A stretch of 23,594 nt of DNA from JBFLVQ01 sp040758525 (GTDB lineage Bacteria; Acidobacteriota; Blastocatellia; Chloracidobacteriales; JADJPF01). Numbering within the stretch: the first letter of the stretch is position 1; each line of letters starts with the position of its first letter. A model generated the notes under the pieces. The model was given only the letters and a program-made list of their open reading frames with translations, was not told the DNA's origin and ran no database searches. Positions 16,436 through 23,474 of the stretch are shown here, one piece after another. The stretch lies in contig JBFLVQ010000068.1 in the NCBI GenBank assembly GCA_040758525.1, positions 1 through 23,594 of the forward strand, read 5' to 3'. The translations under genes were made by a program, and so were the position numbers.

Positions 16436-17416
16436 ATGGAGGGAAGCAGTTTGTTATCTAACCAAGCTCTGATGTGGATCGGTTTCAATATTCTTGTACT
16501 AATAATGTTGGCCTTAGATCTAGGTGTCTTTCATCGTAAGGATGAGGCACTCAAGATCAAGGAAGCCTTACAGGCCAGTCTAATCTGGGTTGTACTGGCA
16601 ATTATTTTCAATATATGTGTCTACTACTGGTTTGGCGGCCGTGCCGCAACCGAATTCTTAACTGGTTATCTACTGGAAAGATCTCTCAGTATTGACAACA
16701 TCTTTGTCTTTCTACTGGTCTTCTCATACTTTAAGATACCGGCAAAATTCCAGTATAGGGTGCTCTTCTGGGGTATTTTAGGAGCACTGATAATGCGTGC
16801 TGCATTAATTGTGTTAGGTACAGCGCTGATCCGACAGTTCCATTGGATCCTTTATATCTTTGGGCTATTGTTAGTCGTTACTGGTATTAGGATGGCCTTG
16901 CAGAAGGAGGATGATGAGATTCAGCCAGAGAAGAATCCTGTAGTACGGATCTTTAAGCGCCTTATGCCGGTTACTACTGACTATGCACACAGAGGTTTCT
17001 TTGTAAAAGTTAATGGTCGGCTCTATGCTTCATTACTATTTATTGTCTTATTGGTAGTAGAGACAACCGATCTTGTCTTTGCTCTCGATTCCATCCCAGC
17101 AATCTTTGGTGTCACCAATGATGCCTTCATTATTTATACTTCCAATGTTTTTGCTATTTTGGGTCTACGTGCGCTCTATTTTGCCCTCGCCGGGATAATG
17201 GACCTGTTTCACTACCTCAAAGTTGGCCTCTCTATGATCCTTGTCTTTATTGGTATAAAGATGCTGGTAGTGGAATTCTTTGAAATTCCTACGCTCATTG
17301 CGCTAGCAGTAATTGCCGTAGTGCTAATTATTTCTGTAATAGCATCGATCGTCTGGCCACGTAAATCGGAAGAGTTGCCATTGCCACCACCTAGTGACGA
17401 GAATGAGCCAGTCTAA
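16436..17416 (+). CDS. TerC/Alx-family integral membrane protein
   Basis: 326 residues with about eight to nine hydrophobic helices. Family hallmarks are the segment LERSLSIDNIFVFLLVFSYF (about residues 81-100) and the later VVETTDLVFALDSIPAIFGV (about 208-227), whose intramembrane acidic residues are thought to bind metal. Length and the first helix (LALDLGVFHRKDEALKIKEA) resemble E. coli Alx and TerC. Members are linked to manganese export and tellurite or pH response. ATG 16436 has a poor ribosome site; in-frame TTG 16451 has GGAGGG seven bases upstream and would remove five residues. It lies 32 bases after the GrpE-like gene with no terminator between, so it is probably cotranscribed. Confidence 0.92.
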   Translation: MEGSSLLSNQALMWIGFNILVLIMLALDLGVFHRKDEALKIKEALQASLIWVVLAIIFNICVYYWFGGRAATEFLTGYLLERSLSIDNIFVFLLVFSYFKIPAKFQYRVLFWGILGALIMRAALIVLGTALIRQFHWILYIFGLLLVVTGIRMALQKEDDEIQPEKNPVVRIFKRLMPVTTDYAHRGFFVKVNGRLYASLLFIVLLVVETTDLVFALDSIPAIFGVTNDAFIIYTSNVFAILGLRALYFALAGIMDLFHYLKVGLSMILVFIGIKMLVVEFFEIPTLIALAVIAVVLIISVIASIVWPRKSEELPLPPPSDENEPV

Positions 17417-17441
17417 ATTGAGAAAGGTTTTAGGTTAATTA

Positions 17442-17951
17442 ATGGGGAATAAGTTACCAATAAAGGCGGTGCCTGCGCAGCGACCGCTGGAATGGCTAGC
17501 AGTTATCTTTGCCACCGGATTTGGTAGTGGCTATTCGCCTATCATACCAGGAACAGCCGGAACCATCATAGCTATTCCAATCTATCTCTTGCTAGTCTGG
17601 TTGCTACGTTTGCAACTATTTAGTTATATCGCGGTAGTAGTATTGATCACAGCACTAGGATGTTTAGCAGCACATCGTGCGGGACGCCATTTTGGTAGAG
17701 TCGATGCTAGTCCAATTGTAATTGACGAGATCGCAGGATTTCTTGTGGGAATGATTGCAATTGCACCTAGTTGGCTAGCAATCCTGATCGGCTTCTTGCT
17801 CTTTCGCCTCTTCGATATTTTGAAACCCTGGCCTGCTAACTATTTTGATCGCAAAGTAGCAAATGGATTTGGAGTAGTGATGGATGACATCGCCGCCGGC
17901 TGTTACACCTTGATTATCTTGCAAGCACTCAAGTATCTACAATTATTTTAA
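17442..17951 (+). CDS. pgpA: Phosphatidylglycerophosphatase A
   Basis: 169 residues. PgpA dephosphorylates phosphatidylglycerophosphate to phosphatidylglycerol at the inner membrane. Family motifs are clear: FGSGYSPIIPGTAGTI (about 28-43), SPIVIDEIAGFLVGM (about 90-104), FRLFDILKPWPANYFD (about 121-136) and GVVMDDIAAGCY near the C-terminus, with three to four membrane helices. Conserved acidic residues in the DE, FD and DD motifs are intact. Length is normal for the family. It starts 25 bases after the TerC-family gene and is the last gene of the run. Its stop is 16 bases from the stop of the convergent GAF gene, and no separate terminator is visible. Confidence 0.93.
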   Translation: MGNKLPIKAVPAQRPLEWLAVIFATGFGSGYSPIIPGTAGTIIAIPIYLLLVWLLRLQLFSYIAVVVLITALGCLAAHRAGRHFGRVDASPIVIDEIAGFLVGMIAIAPSWLAILIGFLLFRLFDILKPWPANYFDRKVANGFGVVMDDIAAGCYTLIILQALKYLQLF

Positions 17952-17967
17952 GGCACTTCCTCACTCT

Positions 17968-19215
17968 CTATTTAGCAGTAGCAATCTTCTCCGCTTCCAG
18001 AATAGTGATCAAGTTAAGAAGGAATCTAGCACTCTTCAAGACTTTGCTTGCTTGTGATGCAAAAGCACAGATAAGCTTCTCGTCATGGGCAGTAAAACTA
18101 CCAGTCTTCTTGTTAAGCACCTGTAAGGCGCCAGTAATCTTGCCATTCTCATCTCGTAAAGGAGCACAGAGAATGGTACGAGTTTGGTAGCCAGTCTGTG
18201 TATCGATCTCCTGATTGAAGCGAGGATCCTTGTAAGCATCAGGAATATTCACGGTCTCGCCGGTTGATGCAACATGACCAGCAATACCGCGTCCTAGAGG
18301 AAAACGGATTTCACTGATGCCACTACCTTCAGCCACCTTTGACCAGAGTTCTTGTTTATCAAAATCGATCAGGAAGAGGGTGCTACGATCAGCATTCATC
18401 ACTTGTGTGGTCTTCTTCATCAGCGATTGCAGCAGACTATCGGTATCAAGTCCACCGGAAAGCGCTTTCATTATTAGCAGCATTGTGTCACTGATGGGAA
18501 GCGATGAATCTAGCAATTGTGGCACACCTTTAAGCGCCATTGATGCTTGTGCAGCAAAAGCCTGTAGTAGATGCTCGTCATCAGCAGTAAAGCGACCTTC
18601 ATTCTTATTGAAGACCTCAAGTACACCAAAAATATTCCCAGTTGTATCACGTAGCGGTGTCAACACAACATTTTTGGCTTGGTAGACAGGCTTTTCGTCG
18701 ATATCTGGGTTGAAGCGAGGATCCTTCTCAACATCAAAGATGTTTATAGTCTTACCGGTGCTTGCCACATAACCGACCAGACCAATGCCATTAGGGAAAG
18801 GAGTCTCTTTCAGTCCTTGCCGTTCCAGTACCTTGGCTGAGAGTTGATTGGTTTCTGTATCTAGTAGGAAGAGCGCACTGCGATCAGCATCAATAAGTTG
18901 TGCCGACTTCTCAATAATCAGACTGTGCAGCCGCTCACTATCTGTTTCTGTAGAAAAAGTACGTATCACTTCAAGTAAAAAATAGAGAAGTTGGATCTTC
19001 TTATTAAGAGTGGATAGTTGTTCAAACTCACCATCAAGTAGTTCTGCTGGTACAAGGTTTTGGGTGCGAGGTTTACGCATTTCCTCTTCAGCAACAAACG
19101 AACTGAGCGCCTCCAGTAGTTTACTGATGCGACTGAGTTCCGATTCCAAGCGCTCTTTTTCGGCCATCATCTGATTGTGCCAGTCTCTCAGATCAAAAGT
19201 AGCTTTACGCATCAT
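17968..19215 (-). CDS. Tandem GAF-domain protein with cyclic-nucleotide-type NKFDE motifs
   Basis: 415 residues from ATG 19215, chosen because GGGAGAGG lies just upstream; a second ATG follows at 19212. Residues about 9-45 form a probable coiled coil. GAF1 spans about 92-228 and GAF2 about 257-393; they are clearly related (ADRSALFLLD/ADRSTLFLID, DPRFNPDID/DPRFNQEID). Each contains an intact NKFDE signature: N203/K204/F209/D213/E214 and N368/K369/F374/D378/E379. In phosphodiesterases and cyanobacterial adenylate cyclases this marks GAF domains that bind or respond to cGMP or cAMP. No kinase, cyclase, phosphodiesterase, HD or GGDEF output domain is present and there is no membrane segment, so it would act through a protein partner. 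A perfect TATAAT lies upstream (19301-19296). Confidence 0.9.
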   Translation of the reverse strand: MMRKATFDLRDWHNQMMAEKERLESELSRISKLLEALSSFVAEEEMRKPRTQNLVPAELLDGEFEQLSTLNKKIQLLYFLLEVIRTFSTETDSERLHSLIIEKSAQLIDADRSALFLLDTETNQLSAKVLERQGLKETPFPNGIGLVGYVASTGKTINIFDVEKDPRFNPDIDEKPVYQAKNVVLTPLRDTTGNIFGVLEVFNKNEGRFTADDEHLLQAFAAQASMALKGVPQLLDSSLPISDTMLLIMKALSGGLDTDSLLQSLMKKTTQVMNADRSTLFLIDFDKQELWSKVAEGSGISEIRFPLGRGIAGHVASTGETVNIPDAYKDPRFNQEIDTQTGYQTRTILCAPLRDENGKITGALQVLNKKTGSFTAHDEKLICAFASQASKVLKSARFLLNLITILEAEKIATAK

Positions 19216-19295
19216 TGAACCTCTCCCAAGTTTGTTGATGTAAACTTCTCTCAAGTAAAAATCAGAATCATACAAATTGCAAGGCAAGTAATCGC

Positions 19296-19301
19296 ATTAT
19301 A
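19296..19301 (-). promoter_or_regulatory. Candidate -10 box for the tandem GAF gene
   Basis: Perfect TATAAT on the minus strand, about 80 bases upstream of the GAF start codon. No good -35 hexamer is seen at 16-18 bases. Confidence 0.4.
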
Positions 19302-19356
19302 ACGCTACTTCTGCGACGTGTGCATGTCGTATACCCTGACCAATCTGCAACAAGGA

Positions 19357-19384
19357 TTGCAATACCGTAAAAATCCCATATTAT
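19357..19384 (+). promoter_or_regulatory. Candidate sigma-70-type promoter for the degenerate response regulator
   Basis: TTGCAA (19357-19362), a 16-base spacer and TATTAT (19379-19384). Transcription would start near 19391, leaving a leader of about 260 bases before the start codon at 19654. Confidence 0.42.
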
Positions 19385-19610
19385 AGTCTATTAACAAATC
19401 TTTCCTGAGTGCGTTTCAAAAGAGCCTGGGAAGGAGTTGTGGTAGTGTCGGTTGAAATTAGCCATCTCGTTGATTATAGGTGATTTTCCTACTTTACTCA
19501 GTCGTTAGATTACTGTTAATATCAGCGGGCCTGCTTGTTTACAACGTTCACAGTAACAGTTCCATTCAGTAATTAGATCTACAGTTCAGGAGGGTGTGGA
19601 TAGTTTCCGT

Positions 19611-19632
19611 AGTATCGCTAAGGTGCGATACT
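19611..19632 (+). promoter_or_regulatory. Perfect 8-bp hairpin in the leader of the degenerate regulator
   Basis: AGTATCGC and GCGATACT pair perfectly around the loop TAAGGT; two more outer pairs (one G-T) are possible. It lies 21 bases before the start codon at 19654, which itself lacks a clear Shine-Dalgarno sequence. It could modulate translation or serve as a DNA operator. Confidence 0.45.
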
Positions 19633-19653
19633 GCAGGCAATCCATAGATAGAG

Positions 19654-20349
19654 ATGCCGCGAGAAAAGGCTAAGCTAAGAATCATATTGGTTAATGAGCT
19701 GGAAAATAACCAGCAAAGTTACGAGATTGCCCTACAAAGACACAGTTCATTTGAGATTGTTGCAATGGCAGAGAGTGTTAACCAAGCGATAGAGCTGGTA
19801 CATTTGCATTCTCCTGATGCTGTTGTTATTGAGAGTACTCAAATACGCGCTAAGAATATCGATTCAGTGCGGCGATTGAAGCAATACTGTCCGCAGGTGG
19901 ATATCATAATGATGTCTAGCCAGGCTGAAGAGGCAGTAATTGTAGAAGCAATACGTGCTGGGGCTGCTGGTTATATAATTAAACAGAATATTGGACAGGA
20001 GTTGACGGATGCGATCTTTAAGATTGAACATGGTCAAATCTATCTTAGTCCATTGGTCTCTAAATCAATTCTAATGTATCTGGATGTGCAGGACGTTCAT
20101 CCTTTATCGAATAGGCACTTAAATGCTGCTAGTCCATTCGATGCAGATCCTTTGACTCATAGACAGAAAGAGATCTTAAAACTGTTGGTAGCCGGTTTGA
20201 CTAATAAACAGATTGCCAAACAGCTTCGGCTCAGTGTTAAGACAGTTGATGCGCATCGTGCCAATATCATGAGCAGACTGAAAATACACGATCTCCCAGG
20301 ATTAGTGAAATATGCTATTCGTACAGGACTTACTTCCATAGAAGAATAG
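19654..20349 (+). CDS. NarL/FixJ-family regulator with a degenerate (pseudo-)receiver domain
   Basis: 231 residues: a receiver-like domain (about 8-125) and a LuxR-type helix-turn-helix (about 165-229; LTHRQKEILKLLVAGLTNKQ and LSVKTVDAHRANI). The receiver keeps the fold pattern, including K110 (GYIIK) and S88, but the phosphoacceptor position is Glu60 (PDAVVIES) rather than Asp. The usual acidic pair is N14-E15 rather than D-D. Normal phosphorylation by a histidine kinase is therefore unlikely; Glu may act as a constitutive mimic, or the domain may sense something else. It resembles the canonical regulator encoded convergently at 20358-21038, especially in the DNA-binding domain (VKT-V-x-x-HRANIM), suggesting paralogy and possibly overlapping targets. 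The stops of the two genes are eight bases apart. The start codon is unsupported by a good ribosome site, but the receiver begins immediately after it. Confidence 0.87.
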   Translation: MPREKAKLRIILVNELENNQQSYEIALQRHSSFEIVAMAESVNQAIELVHLHSPDAVVIESTQIRAKNIDSVRRLKQYCPQVDIIMMSSQAEEAVIVEAIRAGAAGYIIKQNIGQELTDAIFKIEHGQIYLSPLVSKSILMYLDVQDVHPLSNRHLNAASPFDADPLTHRQKEILKLLVAGLTNKQIAKQLRLSVKTVDAHRANIMSRLKIHDLPGLVKYAIRTGLTSIEE

Positions 20350-20357
20350 CGAGACCA

Positions 20358-21038
20358 TTAGGGCTTAGTAAAGCCTTTTCGTATAGCGTATTTCACAAGG
20401 TCTGTAAGCGTATGTAGATTGAGCTTCTTCATAATATTCGCACGGTGTGTCTCGACAGTTTTTACACTGATACAGAGCGCATGGGCAATCTCACGATTTG
20501 ATTTTGCCTCGCTCAGCAGTTTAAGAATCTCCTGTTCACGTTTGGTAAGGCTATCAAAGCCATCTTCGCTAGGACGCTGTTTAGCACGTAGATAACCATC
20601 AATCAATTTACGTGAAATGGTAGGAGAGAAATAGGAGTCGCCGCGATTGACAGCCTCAATAGCAGTGATTAATTCTTGCGCAGAAACATCTTTAAGCAGA
20701 TAACCGAGCGCTCCTGCCTCAATGATCTGGTCTAGATATTCCTCATTATCATGCATAGTAAGGATAAGTACTTTGGTATTGGGGGAATGTTTATGCACTA
20801 GCCGTGTTGCCTCCAGGCCATTGAGACCAGGCATGCTGATATCCATTATTAGTACATCAATCTGATTGACTTTAACGTGTGAGACAGCATCGTTGCCATT
20901 CTCGACCTCTCCCACTACGTCTATGTTAGGGCTGGTGGCTAGCAGACGTTGCAAACCCTGGCGTAGAATGGTGTGATCATCAGCGATCAATACTTTGATT
21001 CTCTTCGTTTCTGAGCCATTTTTATTCTCCAACGCCAT
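20358..21038 (-). CDS. NarL/FixJ-family response regulator (canonical)
   Basis: 226 residues from ATG 21038, which has GGAG at suitable spacing; an upstream in-frame GTG at 21065 has no ribosome site. The receiver has the full active site: D20-D21 (LIADDHTILRQGL), phosphoacceptor D66 (VLIMDISMPGLNGLEA), T94 and K116 (GYLLK). The LuxR-type helix-turn-helix is about 160-222 (LTKREQEILKLLSEAKSNRE, ISVKTVETHRANIMKKLNL). The cognate histidine kinase is not in the window. Phosphorylation should promote dimerisation and DNA binding. It lies about 150 bases downstream of the vWA gene and beyond a strong hairpin, so it probably has its own promoter. Confidence 0.93.
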   Translation of the reverse strand: MALENKNGSETKRIKVLIADDHTILRQGLQRLLATSPNIDVVGEVENGNDAVSHVKVNQIDVLIMDISMPGLNGLEATRLVHKHSPNTKVLILTMHDNEEYLDQIIEAGALGYLLKDVSAQELITAIEAVNRGDSYFSPTISRKLIDGYLRAKQRPSEDGFDSLTKREQEILKLLSEAKSNREIAHALCISVKTVETHRANIMKKLNLHTLTDLVKYAIRKGFTKP

Positions 21039-21136
21039 GATTATCTCCACAGTGGCTTTGCGCACACGGAATGGAAAGATACTTTTTTTGACACACTTTC
21101 CTGTTCTGGGCTAGTTTGGCAAGTTGCACAAACCGA

Positions 21137-21163
21137 ACAGGCCAACCCATAGGGTCGGCCTGT
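21137..21163 (-). terminator. Probable terminator after the acidobacterial vWA gene
   Basis: ACAGGCC/GGCCTGT (7 pairs) continues after one mismatch into ACCC/GGGT around a three-base loop, 22 bases past the stop at 21186. Only a weak T-rich stretch (TCGGTTTG) follows on the transcribed strand, so it may also act as an RNA-stabilising or attenuating hairpin before the response regulator. Confidence 0.55.
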
Positions 21164-21185
21164 CACAACCACTGGGATCAGGTTT

Positions 21186-22205
21186 CTACTTCATCATATT
21201 GGCGAAGTAACCCTCACGTGTACGTATAGTGAGGGGAGGCAGACCCTTAGGCGCATTCACCTTGACACGGATCTTATGCCAGTGGCCATCTTGATTAGTA
21301 CCTGTGGGCTCATAGCCGATACTATATTGATGGCGCAGCTCCAGGCCAATACGAGTAATCACTTCATTCAATTCCGCTTCATTAGAAGGGAAGAAGGCGC
21401 GACCACCAGTAAGACGGGTTAGTTCTTCCAAGATAACTTGACCATCAATATCGAGTTCACGAGGCGAAAAGACGTTGGTGACACCGATCGCATAAATCTG
21501 TACATCGGCTTCCTTAACCAACTGCTTCAATTCTTTGTAGGAATAACGGCTGTTGTTGTCCTGACCATCACTGATAACCAGTAATGCCTTACGTGGATGG
21601 CGGCCATGACGAACCTTTTCGACACCTATGTAAGCAGCGTCATAAAGCGCGGTCTGCCCTTTCGGCTCAATCAAAGTAAGGCAGTTGGTAACTACACGAG
21701 AGTCACCCGTGAAATCCTGCGTCAGTTTGGCACCATTATTGAAAGTAACCAGGAAGTACTCATCGCGATCATGCCCGGCATCACAGAAACGGCGCAAAGC
21801 GGCATGAGAACGATCTATACGCCCTTTCATACTCCCTGAAATATCAAAGATGATGCCCACAGTAAGGGGAGCATCATCATCGCTAAAGTACTCAATTTTT
21901 TGTGGCACTTTCTCGTCGAAGACCTCAAAATGCTCGCGTCCCAAGCCAGTAACATAGCGGCCATAAGGGTCAGTGACGGTAATGTTAAGGGTTACTAAAT
22001 TGGTCCCCGATTTAATAATAGGTGGAACTTCTTTCTCTTCGGATCGTTGATTGTTATTATCGTTTGTTGATGGCGCGGCAGGCGCACCCTTTTCATTCTG
22101 TGCAGAACTAGTTTGTACAACTGGCAGCGCACAGAAGACAATAATAAGGAGAAGGCTGGTTGACCCTATTGTCAGGTGTTTTAAATTTCTCAGCTGCGTA
22201 TTCAT
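21186..22205 (-). CDS. Secreted vWA-domain protein, acidobacterial VWFA-related type
   Basis: 339 residues from ATG 22205, which has GGGAG six bases upstream; an in-frame TTG at 22223 is rejected. A signal peptide (about 1-35, ending QTSSA) and a short polar linker (NDNNNQRSEEKE) lead to a beta module (about 65-110: NLVTLNITVTDPYGRYVTGL then FEVFDEKVPQKIEYF) and a vWA domain with MIDAS D121-x-S123-x-S125 (IIFDISGSMKG) and VISDGQDN. This layout is characteristic of the VWFA-related domain family abundant in Acidobacteria, whose function is largely unknown. Predicted location is periplasm or cell exterior. It lies between the CBS gene and the canonical regulator, all on the minus strand, and probably has its own promoter, because 217 bases separate it from the CBS gene. 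Confidence 0.9.
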   Translation of the reverse strand: MNTQLRNLKHLTIGSTSLLLIIVFCALPVVQTSSAQNEKGAPAAPSTNDNNNQRSEEKEVPPIIKSGTNLVTLNITVTDPYGRYVTGLGREHFEVFDEKVPQKIEYFSDDDAPLTVGIIFDISGSMKGRIDRSHAALRRFCDAGHDRDEYFLVTFNNGAKLTQDFTGDSRVVTNCLTLIEPKGQTALYDAAYIGVEKVRHGRHPRKALLVISDGQDNNSRYSYKELKQLVKEADVQIYAIGVTNVFSPRELDIDGQVILEELTRLTGGRAFFPSNEAELNEVITRIGLELRHQYSIGYEPTGTNQDGHWHKIRVKVNAPKGLPPLTIRTREGYFANMMK

Positions 22206-22376
22206 AAGATGCTCCCGAGGCAAGACAACCGGGTTGGGACTTCCCGTTTATTTCTAAAATAGAATTAACTAATTGTACCGCAATGGCACTTTAGAAACGA
22301 TTACAACACAAATCAGGGCTATTTTAGCATAACTGTAGGGGCTTGCAAGACGATAAATTTCTTCTTCTGGTAGGAA

Positions 22377-22405
22377 GCTGCCGTCTAGGGGCGGTCTATG
22401 GCAGC
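22377..22405 (-). other. Weak hairpin downstream of the CBS gene
   Basis: GCTGCC (22377-22382) pairs with GGCAGC (22400-22405) about 18 bases after the CBS stop. The loop is 17 bases and no U-tract follows. A terminator is possible but weak. Confidence 0.3.
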
Positions 22406-22422
22406 GGCGGTACTGTAGACAT

Positions 22423-22869
22423 TCAATCATATTCGCCTACCTCGATCTCGTAACGGAGTAGATAATCAAGCAGTTTGACACGTTCAAACTTCTCCATTGC
22501 ATCAACTTGCAATAGATCACGAAGCGAGATGATACCGATCAACTGGCTGCCAACAATGACTGGTAGATGACGGCAATGCTGCTGCTGCATCTTTAACAGA
22601 CACTCTTCATAACTATCATCTGGCTCGGCGGTGATCACCTCGCGTGTCATAACCTTATTTAACGAAGTCGTTTGTGGATCTAGATTCTCTGCCACTACCT
22701 GACGCATAATATCACGTTCCGTAAAGATACCACATACACGCCCATCATCGAGCACGGCTACAGCACCAATATCATACTCTTTCATATATTTAGCTGTTTG
22801 AGTAACAGTCCAGTGCGGTTCTGCAAAATAGACCTTCTTATCTTTAATAAGCTCCCCTATCTTTTTCAT
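22423..22869 (-). CDS. Two-CBS-domain protein
   Basis: 148 residues; AAGGAG lies seven bases before the ATG at 22869. CBS1 (about 8-62) contains VTQTAKYMKEYDIGAVAVLD and GIFTERDIMRQV. CBS2 (about 74-126) contains MTREVITAEPDDSYEECLLK, HCRHLPVI and GIISLRDLL. CBS pairs bind adenosine nucleotides (AMP, ATP, SAM) and regulate a partner. The family is normally stand-alone at about 140-150 residues, as here. It is divergent from the MarR-type gene; no partner enzyme is adjacent. Confidence 0.92.
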   Translation of the reverse strand: MKKIGELIKDKKVYFAEPHWTVTQTAKYMKEYDIGAVAVLDDGRVCGIFTERDIMRQVVAENLDPQTTSLNKVMTREVITAEPDDSYEECLLKMQQQHCRHLPVIVGSQLIGIISLRDLLQVDAMEKFERVKLLDYLLRYEIEVGEYD

Positions 22870-22895
22870 GATGGTGCTCCTTAATATTTGAATAT

Positions 22896-22924
22896 TTGGT
22901 TGAAGGTGATTAAGAGACTATATA
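22896..22924 (+). promoter_or_regulatory. Candidate promoter for the MarR-type gene
   Basis: TTGGTT (22896-22901), exactly 17 bases, then TATATA (22919-22924). Just upstream AATATTTG occurs twice in tandem (22883-22898). The leader to the start codon at 23073 would be about 140 bases. Confidence 0.42.
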
Positions 22925-22935
22925 ACCCATGGGTT
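22924..22935. promoter_or_regulatory. Perfect 12-bp palindrome AACCCATGGGTT, possible operator
   Basis: It overlaps the last base of the candidate -10 box and the expected transcription start, the classic position for an autorepressor site, between the divergent CBS and MarR-type genes. Confidence 0.4.
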
Positions 22936-23072
22936 GATTTGTTTCAATCCAGTAGCGCGATCCAAATGGATACAATCTTTACTAGTGAGATTAACTTCTC
23001 TTTGATATGTAGGAACTACTCGGCCCGGTATACAGTTCTGGCAAGCATCTCAGAACAGATCGGTAAAGGTTT

Positions 23073-23474
23073 ATGGCATTACTTTCTAAACAGGATTATC
23101 AAGCACACGCAAACTTCCGCTATGCAATACGCCGCTTTCTACGCACTAGCGAGAAGAACGCTCGTGCTGCTGGTATCACCCCACAACAGTACCAACTGCT
23201 GTTAACAATCAAAGGTACTGAAGGGCGTGATTGGGCTACTATTTCCGAAGTTGCAGAGAGTTTACAGATACTGCATCACGCTGCGGTTGGTCTCTGTATA
23301 CGGGCCGAACAGAGCGGCTTGATTGCTAAAGCCCCTAATAATGCCGACCGTCGCCAAGTCTGTCTGGTCCTAACAGACAAAGGTGAACATATCCTGACTC
23401 ATGTGGCAATCGCCAATCGCCGTGAACTGCAAAATATACGCGAGGATATTTTGCAGCTATTCCTGGCAATGTAA
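23073..23474 (+). CDS. MarR-family winged-helix transcriptional regulator
   Basis: 133 residues. The order of elements matches MarR: an N-terminal dimerisation helix (NFRYAIRRFLRTSEKNARAA), ITPQQYQLLLTIKG, a recognition-helix region (TISEVAESLQILHHAAVGLC) and the wing signature NNADRRQVCLVLTDKGEHIL, then a C-terminal helix. MarR proteins bind palindromes as dimers and are released by small ligands, often oxidants or phenolics. It is slightly short for the family at the C-terminus but ends at a normal stop. The start has AAAGG close upstream. It is divergent from the CBS gene, with a palindrome at the candidate promoter suggesting autoregulation. Confidence 0.9.
   Translation: MALLSKQDYQAHANFRYAIRRFLRTSEKNARAAGITPQQYQLLLTIKGTEGRDWATISEVAESLQILHHAAVGLCIRAEQSGLIAKAPNNADRRQVCLVLTDKGEHILTHVAIANRRELQNIREDILQLFLAM

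Larger units (their letters stand above)
19216..19653. other. 438-base divergent intergenic region between the GAF gene and the degenerate regulator
   Basis: It holds promoter candidates in both directions, an AAGGAG (19431-19436) eight bases before a 12-codon GTG frame (19445-19483), an AGGAGGG (19588-19594) with no well-spaced long frame, and a hairpin at 19611-19632. No gene of normal length was found in it. Confidence 0.5.

Noticed and set aside
16436..17416. Classical tellurite-resistance (ter) operon
   Set aside because: Only a TerC-family gene is present; no TerB, TerD/TerZ or TerY-type gene is recognised nearby, so the locus is not called a ter operon.
22888..23205. 105-codon open frame overlapping the MarR-type gene start
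   Set aside because: It overlaps the MarR gene in another frame, has no recognisable domain or ribosome site, and covers the divergent promoter region.
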